Part shown: positions 1 through 12,697 of the stretch, one piece after another | Position numbering within the stretch: position 1 is the stretch's first letter | Layout of the letters: every line of letters begins with the position of its first letter | NCBI GenBank assembly: GCA_030770425.1 | Contig: JASJFT010000001.1 | Location: 372,001-436,000, forward strand | Source of the DNA: Darksidea phi | Taxonomy: Eukaryota > Ascomycota > Dothideomycetes > Pleosporales > Lentitheciaceae | Direction of reading: 5' to 3' | Length of the DNA stretch: 64,000 bases | The notes under the pieces: generated by a model | Told to the model about the DNA's origin: nothing | The model's input: only the letters and a program-made list of their open reading frames with translations | The model's database searches: none | Made by a program: the position numbers and the translations under genes

Positions 1-3000
1 ATTTTCTCCACAGTATGGGAATAGGAGCAGCAGTATGTTTCGAAAAAGTTGAAGCAGCGGTCTGTTCAGTTCGCGGGCGACTCAGGAACATGAAACGATA
101 GTTTCAGGGCGCGCTGTGCGCTATGGCTCGTCACCAACAGCGGGGTATCCATCCCACGTGTGGTCTGGATTGAGCGAAACAATGAACTTCTAATAAGGTT
201 TCTTCAGACCCATTTTCGCTCACTGAGCAACAACGTCCCTAGTTTCAACGACCCTGAAGCGCCCTGACACTGCTACGTTGGGTACTTTGCTGGGGTGTCG
301 TGGTTACACTCACCGCACACTCATTTCCGCTTTCGGGTGATCGGCGACTAGGTTTTCCACAAGCGAAAAAGGATTGTCGCATGCATCTCGCAGATTTGGC
401 GACAATGCTCAATTGGGTTTGCTTCGACAGTTGCTGGGCGTGCGTGTACTTCGGCGAGGACGGCGCACTGATGCAAGACGCGTGCTGTTCGACCATTGGC
501 GAGAAGTACTGCTCGCTTCCATCTTGGCCTTGATCGGAACGTGTAGGCCGGTCTCGCTGACGGTGATCGGCAATTCTCAGGCAGCCCCATTACTGTGAAT
601 GCCTTTGACAACGTGCAGAGATGAAAGCATCTTAGACAACTGATTGACTTGAAGAAGGTTGATGCGGAACCGTGATGAGTATGACAGGGCCATGGTGCGC
701 CACGACATTCGCTATTGACGCAGCTGTATCTGTCGTACGGTACATGCTGACTTCTAGCGCGTCCGTATATCGAATGAGCCTGCTGAGACAGGTCTAGCGT
801 GATGGAGTACTCGACTCGTCTTGGTGCTCAACCGCATGCTTATGGAGCCCTTGTTGAGGTGGGTTGATGTGAGCTGCAGACGACAATAGTCGGTCGTGGT
901 ACGTACCCCTTATTCCTCATCTGTGGGTTCCAAGCATCATCACTGTCAGCAACGTCGGCCCACTTCCGGTAGCGAGAAACATGTCAAGATCTGTGAGTTC
1001 AGCATTATCCGCACATGGTAATTGTCATCCGAGCCGCCCGAGAGCCCGTCACGATAAGACCTATTTGCATCTGGTCATGACCTAGAGAAAGCGGAATAGC
1101 GCGTCGACGAGCTGCAAGGCTGGTGCGCAAAAAATTCCGAAGCCACTAACGCGAAGGCAAAAAAGCTTGAGCAGGCTGATCGCACTCAGTCCTCGCTAGT
1201 GGCACGGTGCCAACCCTGCCAGCTCATCCTAGCAGGGATAATAATAGACGATGCGCTAGTGACGCAAGTCCATGCGAGCTAGCTGATGAAAGGCTCGCAA
1301 GTGGGTGCGGCTTTCCGAGGAGCGAAGCCAGACGGGGCCACAGTTCGTGGTTGGGGTGGTCCAGTGATGGGGGCAATGGAATAGGGAAAGGAACAGAGGG
1401 CTCGATGGACGTCTGAATCGCGGTATAGACTGTTTTGCTGTAGATGGAGGATGCATCTGCTCTGCCATGCAATTCATCAAGGGGGGCTGGGACGCACCGG
1501 CGGCAAGTCAATGACACGACGACGCGATCTGACACGGGTTTCCGCCTGGCACTGCTAACGGCCTGGGGCGAAGTCGAAGGCGATCCAAGACAGCGACTAG
1601 ATGTGTTTGAAACCGCGCGAAACAGAAGTCAACGCGTGGAGCCGGTGAGCTCGTCGGCGTCGATAGGGTCGGAGAGCAGTGTCGGGGTCGGAGTCAGAGT
1701 CAGCGTTCTGGTGCAGGGCGATAATGCTGTGCGAGAGACGGCTACAGTCAGGTGGCCAGGAAAGCTCGGAAGCGCGCGAGCACCGCTGCTACACGCGGCG
1801 ACGAAGACTACCGTGTACACAGTGAAAGCGAGGGGGGAGAAGACGGATCGTGGCTGCACGCTCCCGTGGCGTCGCTCGGCGCTGCTGGCTCCGACGGCTG
1901 CTGCTCGACGGCCGGCTGCGTCCAGCTGCTGCGTAGAGGAGCGCGCGAGCTTGTTTGCCACGCTGCGTGCCCATGGAAGAGCTCATGGGGAGTTGTTGTG
2001 GTGGAGGGTGGGAGAGACGGGACGCTGCTGCGGGTCGCCGTCCCGCCCGCGTTCATAGGGCGAGTCAAGGGCCTGCGTCCTCGATAAGATCATCGTCCCC
2101 GAAGAGGCAAGGCGTCTACCACGGCCGGAACCCACGGGCTTAACCGCATGCAGATTACATACTGAATACAGAATACATTACCGTCAGATACTTCCCCCCC
2201 CCCCGGGCGCAGACAAGGCGGCCCGTGCTCCGGTGTGCCTAAACGTACCTCGTAGTCGGCGGTGCGATCGTCGAGGGCTTCTGCATCCTGGCTCCGTGGC
2301 TGCTATCGATGCTCGTGCTGGGGCCAGCCCTCGTACCGGAGTCCCCAAGCCCCTGGCGCAGCATGTAACAGAGTGCCAGGGTCAAGCGCGCGCCGTGTGT
2401 CCGCAAAAGCGCCTTGGCTCTGCTCATCGAGCTCGGAGCTCGCAGCCACAAATGATGGCCATCATCGCTGTTCTCTGGCTCATGATTATGCATCGACAGT
2501 CCCCGTTGGGAAAAGGCAGAGCCAGCAAAACCGACTCCCGCTGCTGAACCGCCAGCCCTCTGATCCACTGTCTGCAGCACCCATTTCCCAGTGCGGCCCG
2601 GTCTGGTCTATCATCCCGCGCCCTCTTGCACTTCTTCTTCTCTGTACCAAGGCTGCCCTTCTCGTCAATCCGTATTAGACGTCGTCCGCCCCAGTCGGCT
2701 TGCCAGCTCGGACCACAGCCTACCTGACTTTGTCTGGCCTGACGCTGTCGACACTTTCCCATCATCTGAGACTCGACTTGGGCTGCTGGCTCTTACGTAG
2801 GCCATTCCTGGAATAACCACCATCTAGTCGTTGGCTGCTCACTGCCACAGCCGCAGCGCGAGCATAGCGCCACGACGAAAGTACGAACCCGTATACATCA
2901 CTCTTCCGAGTCAGCCTCTTTTTGCCTGGCCTAGTGTGGCCCATTTCTTCTCCAGGTGGTTCACCGTACCACATCTCAATCGGACCCGGCAATTGCGCTC

Positions 3001-3178
3001 GCCGCATTATCATTCCCCACTCTCATGTGTTTGGTACGACTTGGACGCTAATACCCAGCACGACCAGACAATCTTCTGGACAACTCCAATTCCTGCCTGG
3101 TCCTGCCATTCTTCAATTTGTTGAAGACAACTTGATCCTCGCTCTTGACGGCAGTCCTCGCTGAGTCGGCTCTCCAAC
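1..3178. other. Gene-free stretch upstream of CMR1
   Basis: No open frame here resembles a protein family, and the longest plus-strand frame (1444-2058) has the low-complexity Arg/Ser/Ala look of chance translation. A run of C sits near 2193-2203. From about 2600 the plus strand becomes pyrimidine-rich, as in fungal transcription start regions, so the last 500-600 bases are probably promoter and 5' leader of the gene starting at 3179. I see no polyketide synthase sequence. Confidence 0.5.
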
Positions 3179-6100
3179 ATGGTTTTCTGTACCTATTGCG
3201 GTCAGTCTTTTACCAGAGACGAACATCTGGAAAGACATATCCTCACACGTAAGCGTACCCCACCCCTGCCGGCCAAAATCCCCAGAGGGCGAACCCCCGA
3301 ACATAGACTAATTGTCCGGCTGCGTATAGATACTAATGTCAAACCGTTCAAATGCTTTACCTGCCACATGAGCTTTGCTCGCCGGTGAGTGCTTCTTCCT
3401 GTGCTGCTTCTACAGCGCCCAGACAGAGGAGGCTGACGAGACGGCCAGAGACTTGCTCCAGCGGCATTACACGGTCCACGGTCGAGATGCGAACAACCAG
3501 GAAGGCCTTCCTCCCAACGCGGGCATAATACCGAAGTCGGCCGGTCGGACGCCCATTGCATGCAGCAACTGCGCGAAGACCAAGACCAAGTGCGACAAGA
3601 AGTTTCCTTGCAGTCGATGTGCACAGCGGAACCTGAAGTGCACATTGCGTCCGACGCGTCGAGCGTCCAAGAACGTGAACAGGGTCGTGCCGCCTGGGGG
3701 GGAGGGGCCTGGCAGCGGAAACTCGAGCGAGGGTGGAAACAACAATGAATCTCACGACACTTCGGGCGGCAACTCCCCGGCGAGGGAAAACGGGCAGGTG
3801 CAGTCCACCGAGCAGCCCCAAGACGGGCAATCACGACCACCGTCACAGCCACAACCACAACCACAACCACAACCACAACCACAGCTGCCTTCGCAGCCAC
3901 CCTCGGCGCCGCATTCACGTCATCCGTCCATCTCGATGCCCGTCCAGCAGATCCAGAACCCCACGCCAACCGAGGACAAGTCGCTCGCAGTGACCATAGC
4001 TACCACGACACCCCCTTTCTTCGAACAGTCACCCCCCAATGGCATGCCGCCGGCCCTCCCCGCCGTGCTGTCGCCTCTTCCAACTCCCGCCACCGGTTTC
4101 GTCTCGCAAACGCCCATGTCGGGATACGAGGATTTTGTCCGGTCGGTGCGTGACAATTCGGACGGCTCCAGCCCACGTTTCATGATGGATCCCTGGAATA
4201 CCATGCCCATGGGCCAGGATTTCGATCCCATGCGAATTGACCCCTCCCTGATGATGTCGATGAATATGGACATCACTATGGGCCCTCCAGCCGACGACAT
4301 CCTGGGCATGATTCCGGAGATGTCGCCTGCTCAAACATTCGGCCCTGTCCAGACACCGATGCAGACACCGAGAATGGACGAGTCCTTCTCAGACCTTCAA
4401 ATCGGAAGTTCGGCGTCCATGTTCTATCCTTCGCATCGGCAGAACTCTATTGTTGATGCAGGTATCCCCGATCTTGGCGCAATCATCGCGGCCCAGGACG
4501 GCTGGACCGTCTTCCGCTGCACGCCCTCCATCCCCTCAAGCTCTTGCCCTCGTACCGCAAGACTCAATCTTGAGCGCCTAGAGCAGAGTCTGAAGAACCA
4601 TGAAGGCTGGAGCAACTGGCGCCCGTCCTGGGATGATTCCGACTTCCATCAAGGTGGTCGCGTGGAGGTGGCCAAAATCTACGAGTCTACTCGCGATAAG
4701 CTCCTCGCCATCACGCAAAGCTTCCTGCACAAGGCTCTTGATATTCATAAAGAAGCATCAGGCAGCTCCCCAAGTAGCGGCGAGTCGCCAGGCTCGACCG
4801 CTTCCAACTTCGTCCTTCTCCCTCCCGCCCACGTTCTTGATCTCTTCCTTCGCTCTTACGTCAATTCTTTCGAGTGCTTCTACCCAACAACGGCGCGCGG
4901 AGTTCTCGATGCAAACGAATTGATGCAAAACTACAATGACAAAGCGTCCAGTTTGCTCATTTTGATGATGATTGCGCAGGGCGCGATGACAATCCCGTCC
5001 ATTGAGGCTCGGTGGCTGACTGGCGGACTTACCGAAGCGTGCCGCATCTCGCTATTTGACCTGATCGAAAAGAACATCATCATGGCTGGCGACCCCATCG
5101 TCTTGCGTGCTGCCCTTCTCTTCACTGTACAGGCGGCGTGGAGCGGTGACAAGTGGCAGATGGATATCGCCATGGGACAGCGTGGTATGTACTTCGCAAT
5201 GCTGCGACACTCCGGTATCCTTGAACCCCGGCATGTTGTTACAACACCCCATATGAACGGGAGTACAACAACAGATATGTTGTGGAGGGAGTGGATTCAG
5301 CAGGAAGGTCGAAGCCGGTAAGTGTCCATACCATGACTTCACATTGAGAAGATGTGTGCGTGCTTTATCTGACTAACATTCCTCAGGCTCATATACTCGT
5401 GGGTCATGGTCGATCAGGATCTCTCCCTGTTCCACGACGCAGCTCCTCTGTTCTCCGTAACCGAGTTCGGAGCGCCCATGCCAGACTCGGATCGCCTTTG
5501 GGGGGCCAAGACTCCTTCAGAGTGGTCTGAGATATTCAGTCAGGTACATGAGTTCTCTAATGGGTATCCATCGGTAGGATCTGGTGCTCGGCCCTTGAGC
5601 TTGAGAGATCTTTTTCGCCATTTTCTCGACGACGAAATCCTCGCTCATGGCATCCAACTCACTCCTATGCACCTCCGCCTCCTTCTACACCCCCTTCAAA
5701 CATTGGTGTGCCAGTACTGTCAACTCCTCAGCTGCTTCTCCGATAGCATGGCTTCTAGGCAGCGGTCGAGGGCTGTCACTGCAGCATCGACCCGAGTGCG
5801 TCTTGAAGAAGTGCAATCGTTGCTGCAGCGATGGTTCGAATTGGCCGAAAGGTACATGAAGGCGAACCCTATGTGTGCCATGATGCAAGCCAATCTCGCC
5901 ATGTTCCACCTCATTAGCTTGAATGCCGTGACAAATTTCCCGGAAATCGAGCGGCTTGCGCGACGGGAAGGTGTTGACGGCACGTATCAGCAGATGCTTT
6001 GGATCCACAAGAAGTGCATATCGGATGTCCACGAGGCCGTCTTCCACTCTGGCCAAATCCTCCGCATTATCAGGGAGATGCCGAAGGGCATTCGTCCTCC

Positions 6101-6434
6101 CTGGTGGCCCGGTGCGATTTACCGCGCCGCTCTTGTGCTCTGGACCGACTCCTTGACTCACAACGAATCAGTGAGCCCAAATCAGCAGGGTCACTACCAT
6201 TCTCCAGGGGCAACCTTCCCAGTGGATTGTCTTCAAGCAAATGACCCAACGCTTATTCGGTATGTGACGCGGCGAGAGGGTATCCCGACGCTGAGCAAGC
6301 TGGACGGAACACCAGTTGCGATCGACAACGCATTCACCGTGCTCTCCCACTGCATTGACGTGATCGATGAGGGGATTTCGACGAGGTTCTCCGACGGCAT
6401 TCGGGGAAAGCTCGAAAAGCTAGCAAGAGGCTAA
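3179..6434 (+). CDS. CMR1: CMR1/Pig1-type melanin transcription factor (C2H2 + Zn2Cys6)
   Basis: Nuclear activator of DHN-melanin genes in Dothideomycetes (family knowledge). Inferred exons are 3179-3248, 3330-3384, 3449-5317 and 5387-6434, giving 1013 aa. The N-terminus carries two C2H2 fingers (C4-C7-H20-H24 and C32-C35-H48-H52) followed by a Zn2Cys6 cluster with spacing CX2CX6CX5CX2CX6C (C80 to C106). This combination of both finger types is the hallmark of CMR1/Pig1. The first two introns (81 and 64 nt) interrupt the finger region; without splicing the fingers are out of frame. A Pro/Gln-rich stretch with a PQ dipeptide repeat follows (DNA 3849-3884). The C-terminal half looks like the fungal-specific transcription factor middle homology region. 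The start is the first ATG before finger one. BRN1 lies 4.4 kb downstream on the same strand. No frameshift or stop was seen. Confidence 0.93.
3849..3884 (+). repeat. Hexanucleotide repeat encoding a Pro-Gln tract
   Basis: About six copies of a CCACAA unit inside exon 3 of the CMR1 gene, translated as alternating Pro and Gln. It lies in the linker between the zinc cluster and the middle homology region and is the kind of tract that varies in length between strains. Confidence 0.85.
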
Positions 6435-7354
6435 TTCCCTTTTCTTCGTCCTCGGACATCCTTTCACCCATGCCGGCTAGGCTTGGCCGGCAGCGACGGT
6501 AGTCGTATCTTCCATCGACTCTTGCATCGTTTCCTTCTCTTGTGATAGATTCCTATCACTACCAGATCCAGAAGTGCTCTTGGATCATTATCTATGGGTG
6601 GCCGTTGTCATATTTCTCGGCGACGAGGAATAACAGGAAGTTTACGGCTTTGGCGGGCGTATTTGGGTAATAGATTGTCTTTTGGTATGGGAGCTAGGCT
6701 AGCTGTCAATGATCTGATGAACGTAGGCTCAGTAATGTATAGTACGATGTCGTCTGATATGAAACGGATATCGATGACGGAAGAGGGATATACCACTCAC
6801 CCACTTGACTAACACCACCTGTGGGTGCTGAGGTCAGGTAGTCGCAAGCGTCGATCAGCGTCCCCGTTGTCAATCTACCAATAAGGACCGACTCTTATAT
6901 AGCGCACCGAACTTGCGGCCTTTCGCTATCCTTCGACATCGTTCCACATCGCCCGATCTTGACATGCGCTGCATGGTGCTCACTGTAGCGACGAATTTCC
7001 TTATCACGGCCGTTCGATTTCATTTACACAGGCCGATGTTGTAAGGCCTAGATCATTGGGGCGTTGTGCCTTCTTGCTCTTGCTTTTCATGAGTGTGCGC
7101 TTGTGTTTCAGGTGGGGTAGTGCGTGCCCAGGGCTAAGAGGGGTATTGGACGGTCATGGCGGCGGGGTCAGTGTATGGTCGGTGGTCGATGACAGTCTGA
7201 AGGTCGATGAGAGGACACATTGGATGGCGGTGGTCCTATATGCTGCACGCGTATGTTAGACAAGCCTTGGTATAAAGCAAAGCGTCGTTGCCGAAGGTGC
7301 ACGGGAAACGGTCGAGTGTCCGAACGGATAGTCGGACTGGCGAGTCTGTTTACC

Positions 7355-7382
7355 AGTAACGGGGACTCAGTAACGGGGACTC
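7355..7382 (+). repeat. 14-bp direct repeat, two perfect copies
   Basis: The unit AGTAACGGGGACTC occurs at 7355-7368 and again immediately at 7369-7382, followed by a diverged third partial copy. It lies in the non-coding gap between CMR1 and BRN1. Confidence 0.9.
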
Positions 7383-10300
7383 GGTACCGGGGGCGTTTTT
7401 GTATTGGGGTTCGGGGAATATGGCATGACCATCGGAAATTGGGCAAGGAGGGTACAAGTACCAATTGAAGCAATACAAAGGTTTACTGGGGCACGTACCT
7501 CGTTTTACAGCGCGTGTACCCATCCCGCTGCATTCCCCCTCGCTATTTCCCGTACGGGTACCATGACTCCCCGCCATGTGTACGCTGCGGGAGGCTTGGG
7601 GTGTCAAACAATATTCGGTACAGAACGGCGCCCGCGTCATGTCCGGCTCACTTTCTGGAATGACAGAGCAGTAACGGTGAGTACCGTCCATGACTCTTGT
7701 TCCCAAGGCAATGGTAACTGATTCGCAGTTCACGACGGCAAACCATGTCATTGGCCACTCGAGGCACCCAGGGAGCAACCTCCTTCCCTTTTCTGGGACG
7801 ATCGGGCTACTATGATTAGATTCCGACATGATCGACCGTTTTTCGAGTAGATTTGAGTAAGGATGAACGCACGACGGGCGTGCGAACTCGTACTCCGACT
7901 GTGCATATTCAAGCCACTACCACGCTTCCAAGATGTCCTGCTGCAGGTTCCTGCTTCCACAGCTTACGCGGCCGAAACGGTGCGACAGCAATCCACTAGA
8001 ATGTTTTTCCCAGTCACGCCCCAAAAGCATGCGAGACATGGCTGTCAAAGCGGTAATTCACCGTTCAGCCATAGCGAAAAAGCAGTTAGCCCGCCTTCCT
8101 TATCGAGATCTGACATAGTACCACGATGATATTAGCCGGCACACCACCTTCCAAGTAGAAGCTGTATGTGCGCCGAATACGGTGATCTACAACGACTACG
8201 GGCCGGTCGTGTCACGGCTGCCCGCACTACACCTGCCAAAAGGGACCGTGCCATCGGGCTGCTTCTTGGGATGTCTAGAGAACTTGGCGGGCGTTGAGGT
8301 TTGCTACTTTGCTTTGTATGCGGCCGGTGTGTCGGCGGATGTTGTTCCCGGTGATACTGCCTTGCTAGGTTGGCACGATCTTTTGCGGCGGGTATGGGGT
8401 GTCTGACTAGTCAAGCTAGGGCGACTACGGCAGGATTATGCAGCGCCGGTGTGGACATACACGTTCGTGAAACTTGGGTGACAGGGTTAAACTTGACGTA
8501 GATGCACCTCTGGAGACCGCTCTTTGGCGTCTCCCTATGAGGCATGTTCAACCTTAGCCAATACCAGTTGCATTCGGAGCTTATTGTGATAAGAGACGGA
8601 GAGATAAGATCTGAAATGCTGTGTGACAACGTTTTCATCAATGGCAATGCAGCCTGGTAGCTGACGCGCCATGTCACTTCCGAGAAGATCTTCGCCGGAC
8701 TTACTACCGTTAAATGAGTGGAGATTTTGCTAAGCATAGTCATACTTTCTCTGCCGAATTAGTTGCATGCCGGACTATAAGCTGATTAGTGTTACGGGAA
8801 ATGAGGGGGAGGTTCCGGTATCAGCGCAACTGCCATAGCATCACGGTCGACTCACGATGCAGGTTGAGAAATCATGTCATCCATGCATGGGAATCTGACT
8901 GTTGGGTAGGATCTATATCAGGGCGATTGTCGCGCCGTTGCTGCGCACAAATATTGAAGATTCCCCATCTGGGTCGGCCTCATTGACTTACTCCGCGAGA
9001 GGATACAATTGAGGGGCCGTCCCGTCTTACAGTCCACACCTTGGAGTCACTGAGAATGGAGTGAGGTGAGTGTTCGTTTGACTTCCTCTCAATTTTCCTG
9101 CTCGTCTGACCGCTTGTGGAGAGCTTGTATAATACTGCAGGATATTGCATTCCCACGACCGCTTCCGCCAGTACCGTTTCGCTGCGTATGCATCTGGCGC
9201 GTCTCAGCAGCATATACATGGACGCGCGGAGCTGCAGATAGTTCAGGCGCCGTCTGAAAAAGCACATTCGTTGGAGTTTGTGCGCCATATGACCAGCGAT
9301 CGAGAGTCAGTAAAAACACCGATGGTGTGGCTTTGGGGTGGAAGGTTCCTGTAAGCTCTACTGATACATTTCGTCGCCCAATGGAGAGTGCCGATGGCTA
9401 ACGTTGAAGTCAATAGGTTATGAACGAAGGAGGTCGTCTCAAGGCTACAGGCCGCGGACCAGAACAACACGCTGGCGTAAGCCTATCCAAACTTAATGCA
9501 AAAATCTGCTGGAGGGTTACACAAGGTGTCCAACATCCCACATACCGCATCCGATCTCGGTGCTGCAACATCTAGAAGCAAGTCTTCCCCATCAGAAGAG
9601 GTCCGGCTCTTCTGTGCAGTTACCGAAGTGAGCAAAGATCCTTTCGTTCCCTAGTCCCGTCAGTCGTTCGGCTTCTATCTCCCAGAGATCCTCCATTCGA
9701 AGGAATTATGGCAGTGTGCCTTCGCCTTACTTCTACACTGGCCATGACGATGCTGGTGTGAGGTTGAAGGTCCGATTATGCACAGACCAGCCCCCGAGCG
9801 GCGGGCATGGAAGTGCGGAGCCGAAGCGGCTACGGGAAAGGGTCTTGGCAACAAACAGAGCTCCTGTTGCCGGAATGCGAAACAAAAGATTGTCTTTCGG
9901 ACATTGGAGGCAATTCGAGCTGGAGATGGGGAGCCATCGTGGGTTGAGATGCGGCTTGGTGTTGAGGGGTAGACGACGAAGGAGTGTGGACCTGCAGCCA
10001 ATCGTTGAGGTGTGACTCCCCGAAGTCTGGACGACATGACACGACAGTACCTCCTCCGCAGCTTCGACGGCCCTTCGTTGGCTTGCACCATGGCCTACGC
10101 CATACATACATGCCCGTCTCCATCGAGCTTTCATACTGGCGAGCAGGGTCTTTGTCTTTGGAATCCTGGAAGCCTTAGGTGGGTGGTTTCTCTTCTCGCT
10201 AGATCCAGCTCCCGAAAACTCGGCCAGTACGCCCCTTGTACTCACCACCCGCATTCGACAGCACTCAGTTTTGTAATTGCAAAATCCTATCCAACAGCCA

Positions 10301-10670
10301 ATTAATCGCGCATGTGTGACTTCACGATTGTCATTCTCATCCAGTTTGCGTGCGGAACGATCCACCTTCGGCCCCGCACATCCGCGATATCATGGCCAAG
10401 CCTACTCTGGAGTAGGCGAGTGTCGCAGATGGCTCTGGCTCTCCTACGGGCACTAAGTCTCGGAACGGAATCGGCGCAGGCGCAGGCGCAGTGTCCAGCC
10501 CTAGCACACGCCGAAGAGCACCATGTTCCGGCCAGTTGCCGCGACGGGGAATGTCAACGAGACATTGTGCGAAGAACTGTATGGCCGTGGGGAGCAGAGG
10601 AAGGAAGGCACTGTACCGCAAGTCATTGACCGTCTCCAATTCTCCGCTTCAGTACCGAAGGACGAAGGAG

Positions 10671-10676
10671 TATATA
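10671..10676 (+). promoter_or_regulatory. TATA-like box of BRN1
   Basis: TATATA lies 125-130 bases before the BRN1 ATG. It is followed by a pyrimidine- and CA-rich leader from about 10700 to 10800, the usual form of a strongly regulated fungal promoter. Assignment is by position and sequence only. Confidence 0.55.
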
Positions 10677-10800
10677 GTTGGACTCTTTCACGAGCTTTTT
10701 TGATCATCATCCCATCAGCTCTTCAAACAGCATCCAACCATCAACTACTACCACCAGCAAATCACCACCCATCACTTCAATTCACCGCCTCAAAATCACA

Positions 10801-11725
10801 ATGGCTACCACCGGAATTCCCTCATGGAGCTTAGAGGGCAAAGTTGCCGTTGTCACCGGCTCAGGTAAGCTTACGACCTGCACAAGATATTGGAGTGCTC
10901 TTGCATGTTCAGCCGACTAACAAAGAGACAGGCCGCGGTATCGGCAAGGAGATGGCTCTTGAGCTTGCTCGCCGTGGCGCTAAGGTTGTCGTCAACTACG
11001 CCAACAGCTCAGAGGCTGCCGAGGATGTCGTCAAGCAGATCAAGGAGATGAAGACTGGCGCTGATGCGGTCGCCGTCAAGGCGAACGTTTCCGACACCAA
11101 GCAGACCGCGAAGCTCATGGACGAAGTTATTTCACACTTCGGCAAGCTCGACATCTGCTGCTCCAACTCCGGCGTCGTGTCCTTCGGCCACTTCAAGGAC
11201 GTGACGGAAGAGGAGTATGACCGCGTCATGCAGATCAACACCCGAGGCCAGTTCTTCGTCGCCAAGGAAGCATACAAGAGGATGGAAGTTGGTGGCAGGA
11301 TCATCCTCATGGGCTCCATCACCGGCCAGGCGAAGGGAGTTCCCAAGCACGCCGTCTACTCTGGCTCCAAGGGTGCCATTGAGACCTTCGTCCGATGCAT
11401 GGCTGTTGGTATGTGATACTCCTGCAGCTACTCCCTAACAAATACTAATATGCGCACAGATGCTGGCGAGAAGAAGGTCACGGTCAACTGTGTTGCCCCC
11501 GGTGGCATTAAGACCGATATGTACCACGCCGTCTGCCGCGAGTACATCCCTGGAGGTGACAAGCTCAACGACGACCAGGTCGATGAGTACGCCATGACAT
11601 GGTCACCGCACAACCGTGTCGGTCAGCCCATCGATATTGCTCGCGTGGTCTGCTTCCTTGCTTCCGTCGACGGTGACTGGGTGAACGGCAAGGTTATTGG
11701 TATTGACGGTGCTGCTTGCATGTAA
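10801..11725 (+). CDS. BRN1: Tri/tetrahydroxynaphthalene reductase (BRN1 type, SDR)
   Basis: Short-chain dehydrogenase that uses NADPH to reduce 1,3,8-trihydroxynaphthalene (and often the tetrahydroxy form) to vermelone/scytalone in DHN-melanin synthesis (family knowledge). Exons 10801-10864, 10932-11408 and 11460-11725 give 268 aa, the usual length. Visible motifs are the cofactor loop TGSGRGIG (residues 19-26), CSNSG (98-102), catalytic Ser150, and Tyr164 with Lys168 in YSGSK, with the Ser-Tyr spacing of 14 found in naphthol reductases. APGG..TD near the C-terminus is also typical. Intron 1 splits the glycine loop; intron 2 is 51 nt and sits just after the YxxxK region. The start ATG follows a TATA-led promoter. 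Versicolorin-reductase-like enzymes are close relatives, but the neighbouring CMR1 gene favours the melanin role. Confidence 0.93.
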
Positions 11726-12697
11726 AGAGCTGATGGCTGTATATAGTGGTTCATTTTTTGCCTACGAATGCAGTAATGAGGATTGAAGCATGACTGGCGT
11801 TCTCGATATGATAGAATGAACTCGAAAAATCCTCTCTCAATTCATGGTCGTACCTTTTGACGTGAAGCTAGATCTTGTGTTGAACCCCCGCTCGCAACCA
11901 TGGATTTTCTTCCGTGTCAGCAGCCGCATCCAGAATTTGTTCCACCCTTCTGACCCCCGACTCGTAGCATCCCCCCATAGACCGGGAACGAAGCGAGTAC
12001 TATTGGCTACATTCTACTAAATCTTATAGAAGTCATAGCATTCCATGTTTATCCAGGCTAATCGGAGTGCACTGCCCCCGCTCACTGCTCTAGACATTAA
12101 AGAGGTTTTAAATGCTGGTAGTCTCGACCGAGACCCACAGGCAGACATCACACAGTCTGATCACATGGCAATTGGAGAACTTTCTAGTTCTAACACGAAC
12201 CTCTGCCAACGCCTCCCGGTTCCGCTACTGCCCTTCTCCTACCCCGCCCCTCTTCCCTCTGAGTCGCGTGTTGAGGTTCGTGTCGGATAAAGCCAGATTA
12301 GCCGTCCGCTCTTCCACGGTTGGCCGACGTTAAGCGTTCTACTCTTTTTATGTGTAGGTTGAAATTTTAGTACCAGTCTTCAGATGTATATGGTTTATTA
12401 TTAGAGTACAAAATCCCCCCTACAATAGCACAGTTGCATAATGCACTTTTCCTCAGGGAAAAGAAACCACTGGCTACTTGGATGACTAGCTACCTGGGCT
12501 GCGGTACAGCATTCGTGCAGGGACATAAGTGTCCGTTCCTACGAGGAAGACGAGCCCAGACATCCGACACCCTCCTTCACAAACTTGTCTCCAATGTTCA
12601 TCTTGCTTCCCGTAGCACCGACACCGGTGCGTTCAGAGCGCTCCAGGGTCCGACGAACAGCATCCAGAAGTTTCATGTCCGAGCCCGGTGGAAGACA
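11726..12697. other. Intergenic stretch after BRN1
   Basis: It holds the BRN1 3' end and then no recognisable gene. The minus strand from about 12700 downwards may contain the last decayed codons of the amidase pseudogene, but I could not align any motif there. Confidence 0.45.

Larger units (their letters stand above)
6435..10800. other. 4.4-kb gene-free gap between CMR1 and BRN1
   Basis: No coding sequence can be supported on either strand; frames are short and unlike any family I know. It contains a small 14-bp tandem duplication at 7355-7382. The last 130 bases before the BRN1 start hold a TATA-like box and a CA/CT-rich leader. Base composition is not visibly AT-rich, so there is no obvious sign of RIP-degraded transposons. 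It probably holds the CMR1 3' end and BRN1 regulatory DNA. Confidence 0.5.

Noticed and set aside
1444..2058. Plus-strand frame of 204 codons near the left edge
   Set aside because: Composition of chance translation, no motif, and no splice partners.
3202..3969. Minus-strand frame of 255 codons over CMR1
   Set aside because: Shadow of the CMR1 exon; poly-Val run is the reverse of the Pro-Gln repeat.
10844..10931. Reading through the first BRN1 intron
   Set aside because: Splicing at 10865-10931 restores the glycine-rich cofactor loop of the SDR fold; the unspliced frame does not.
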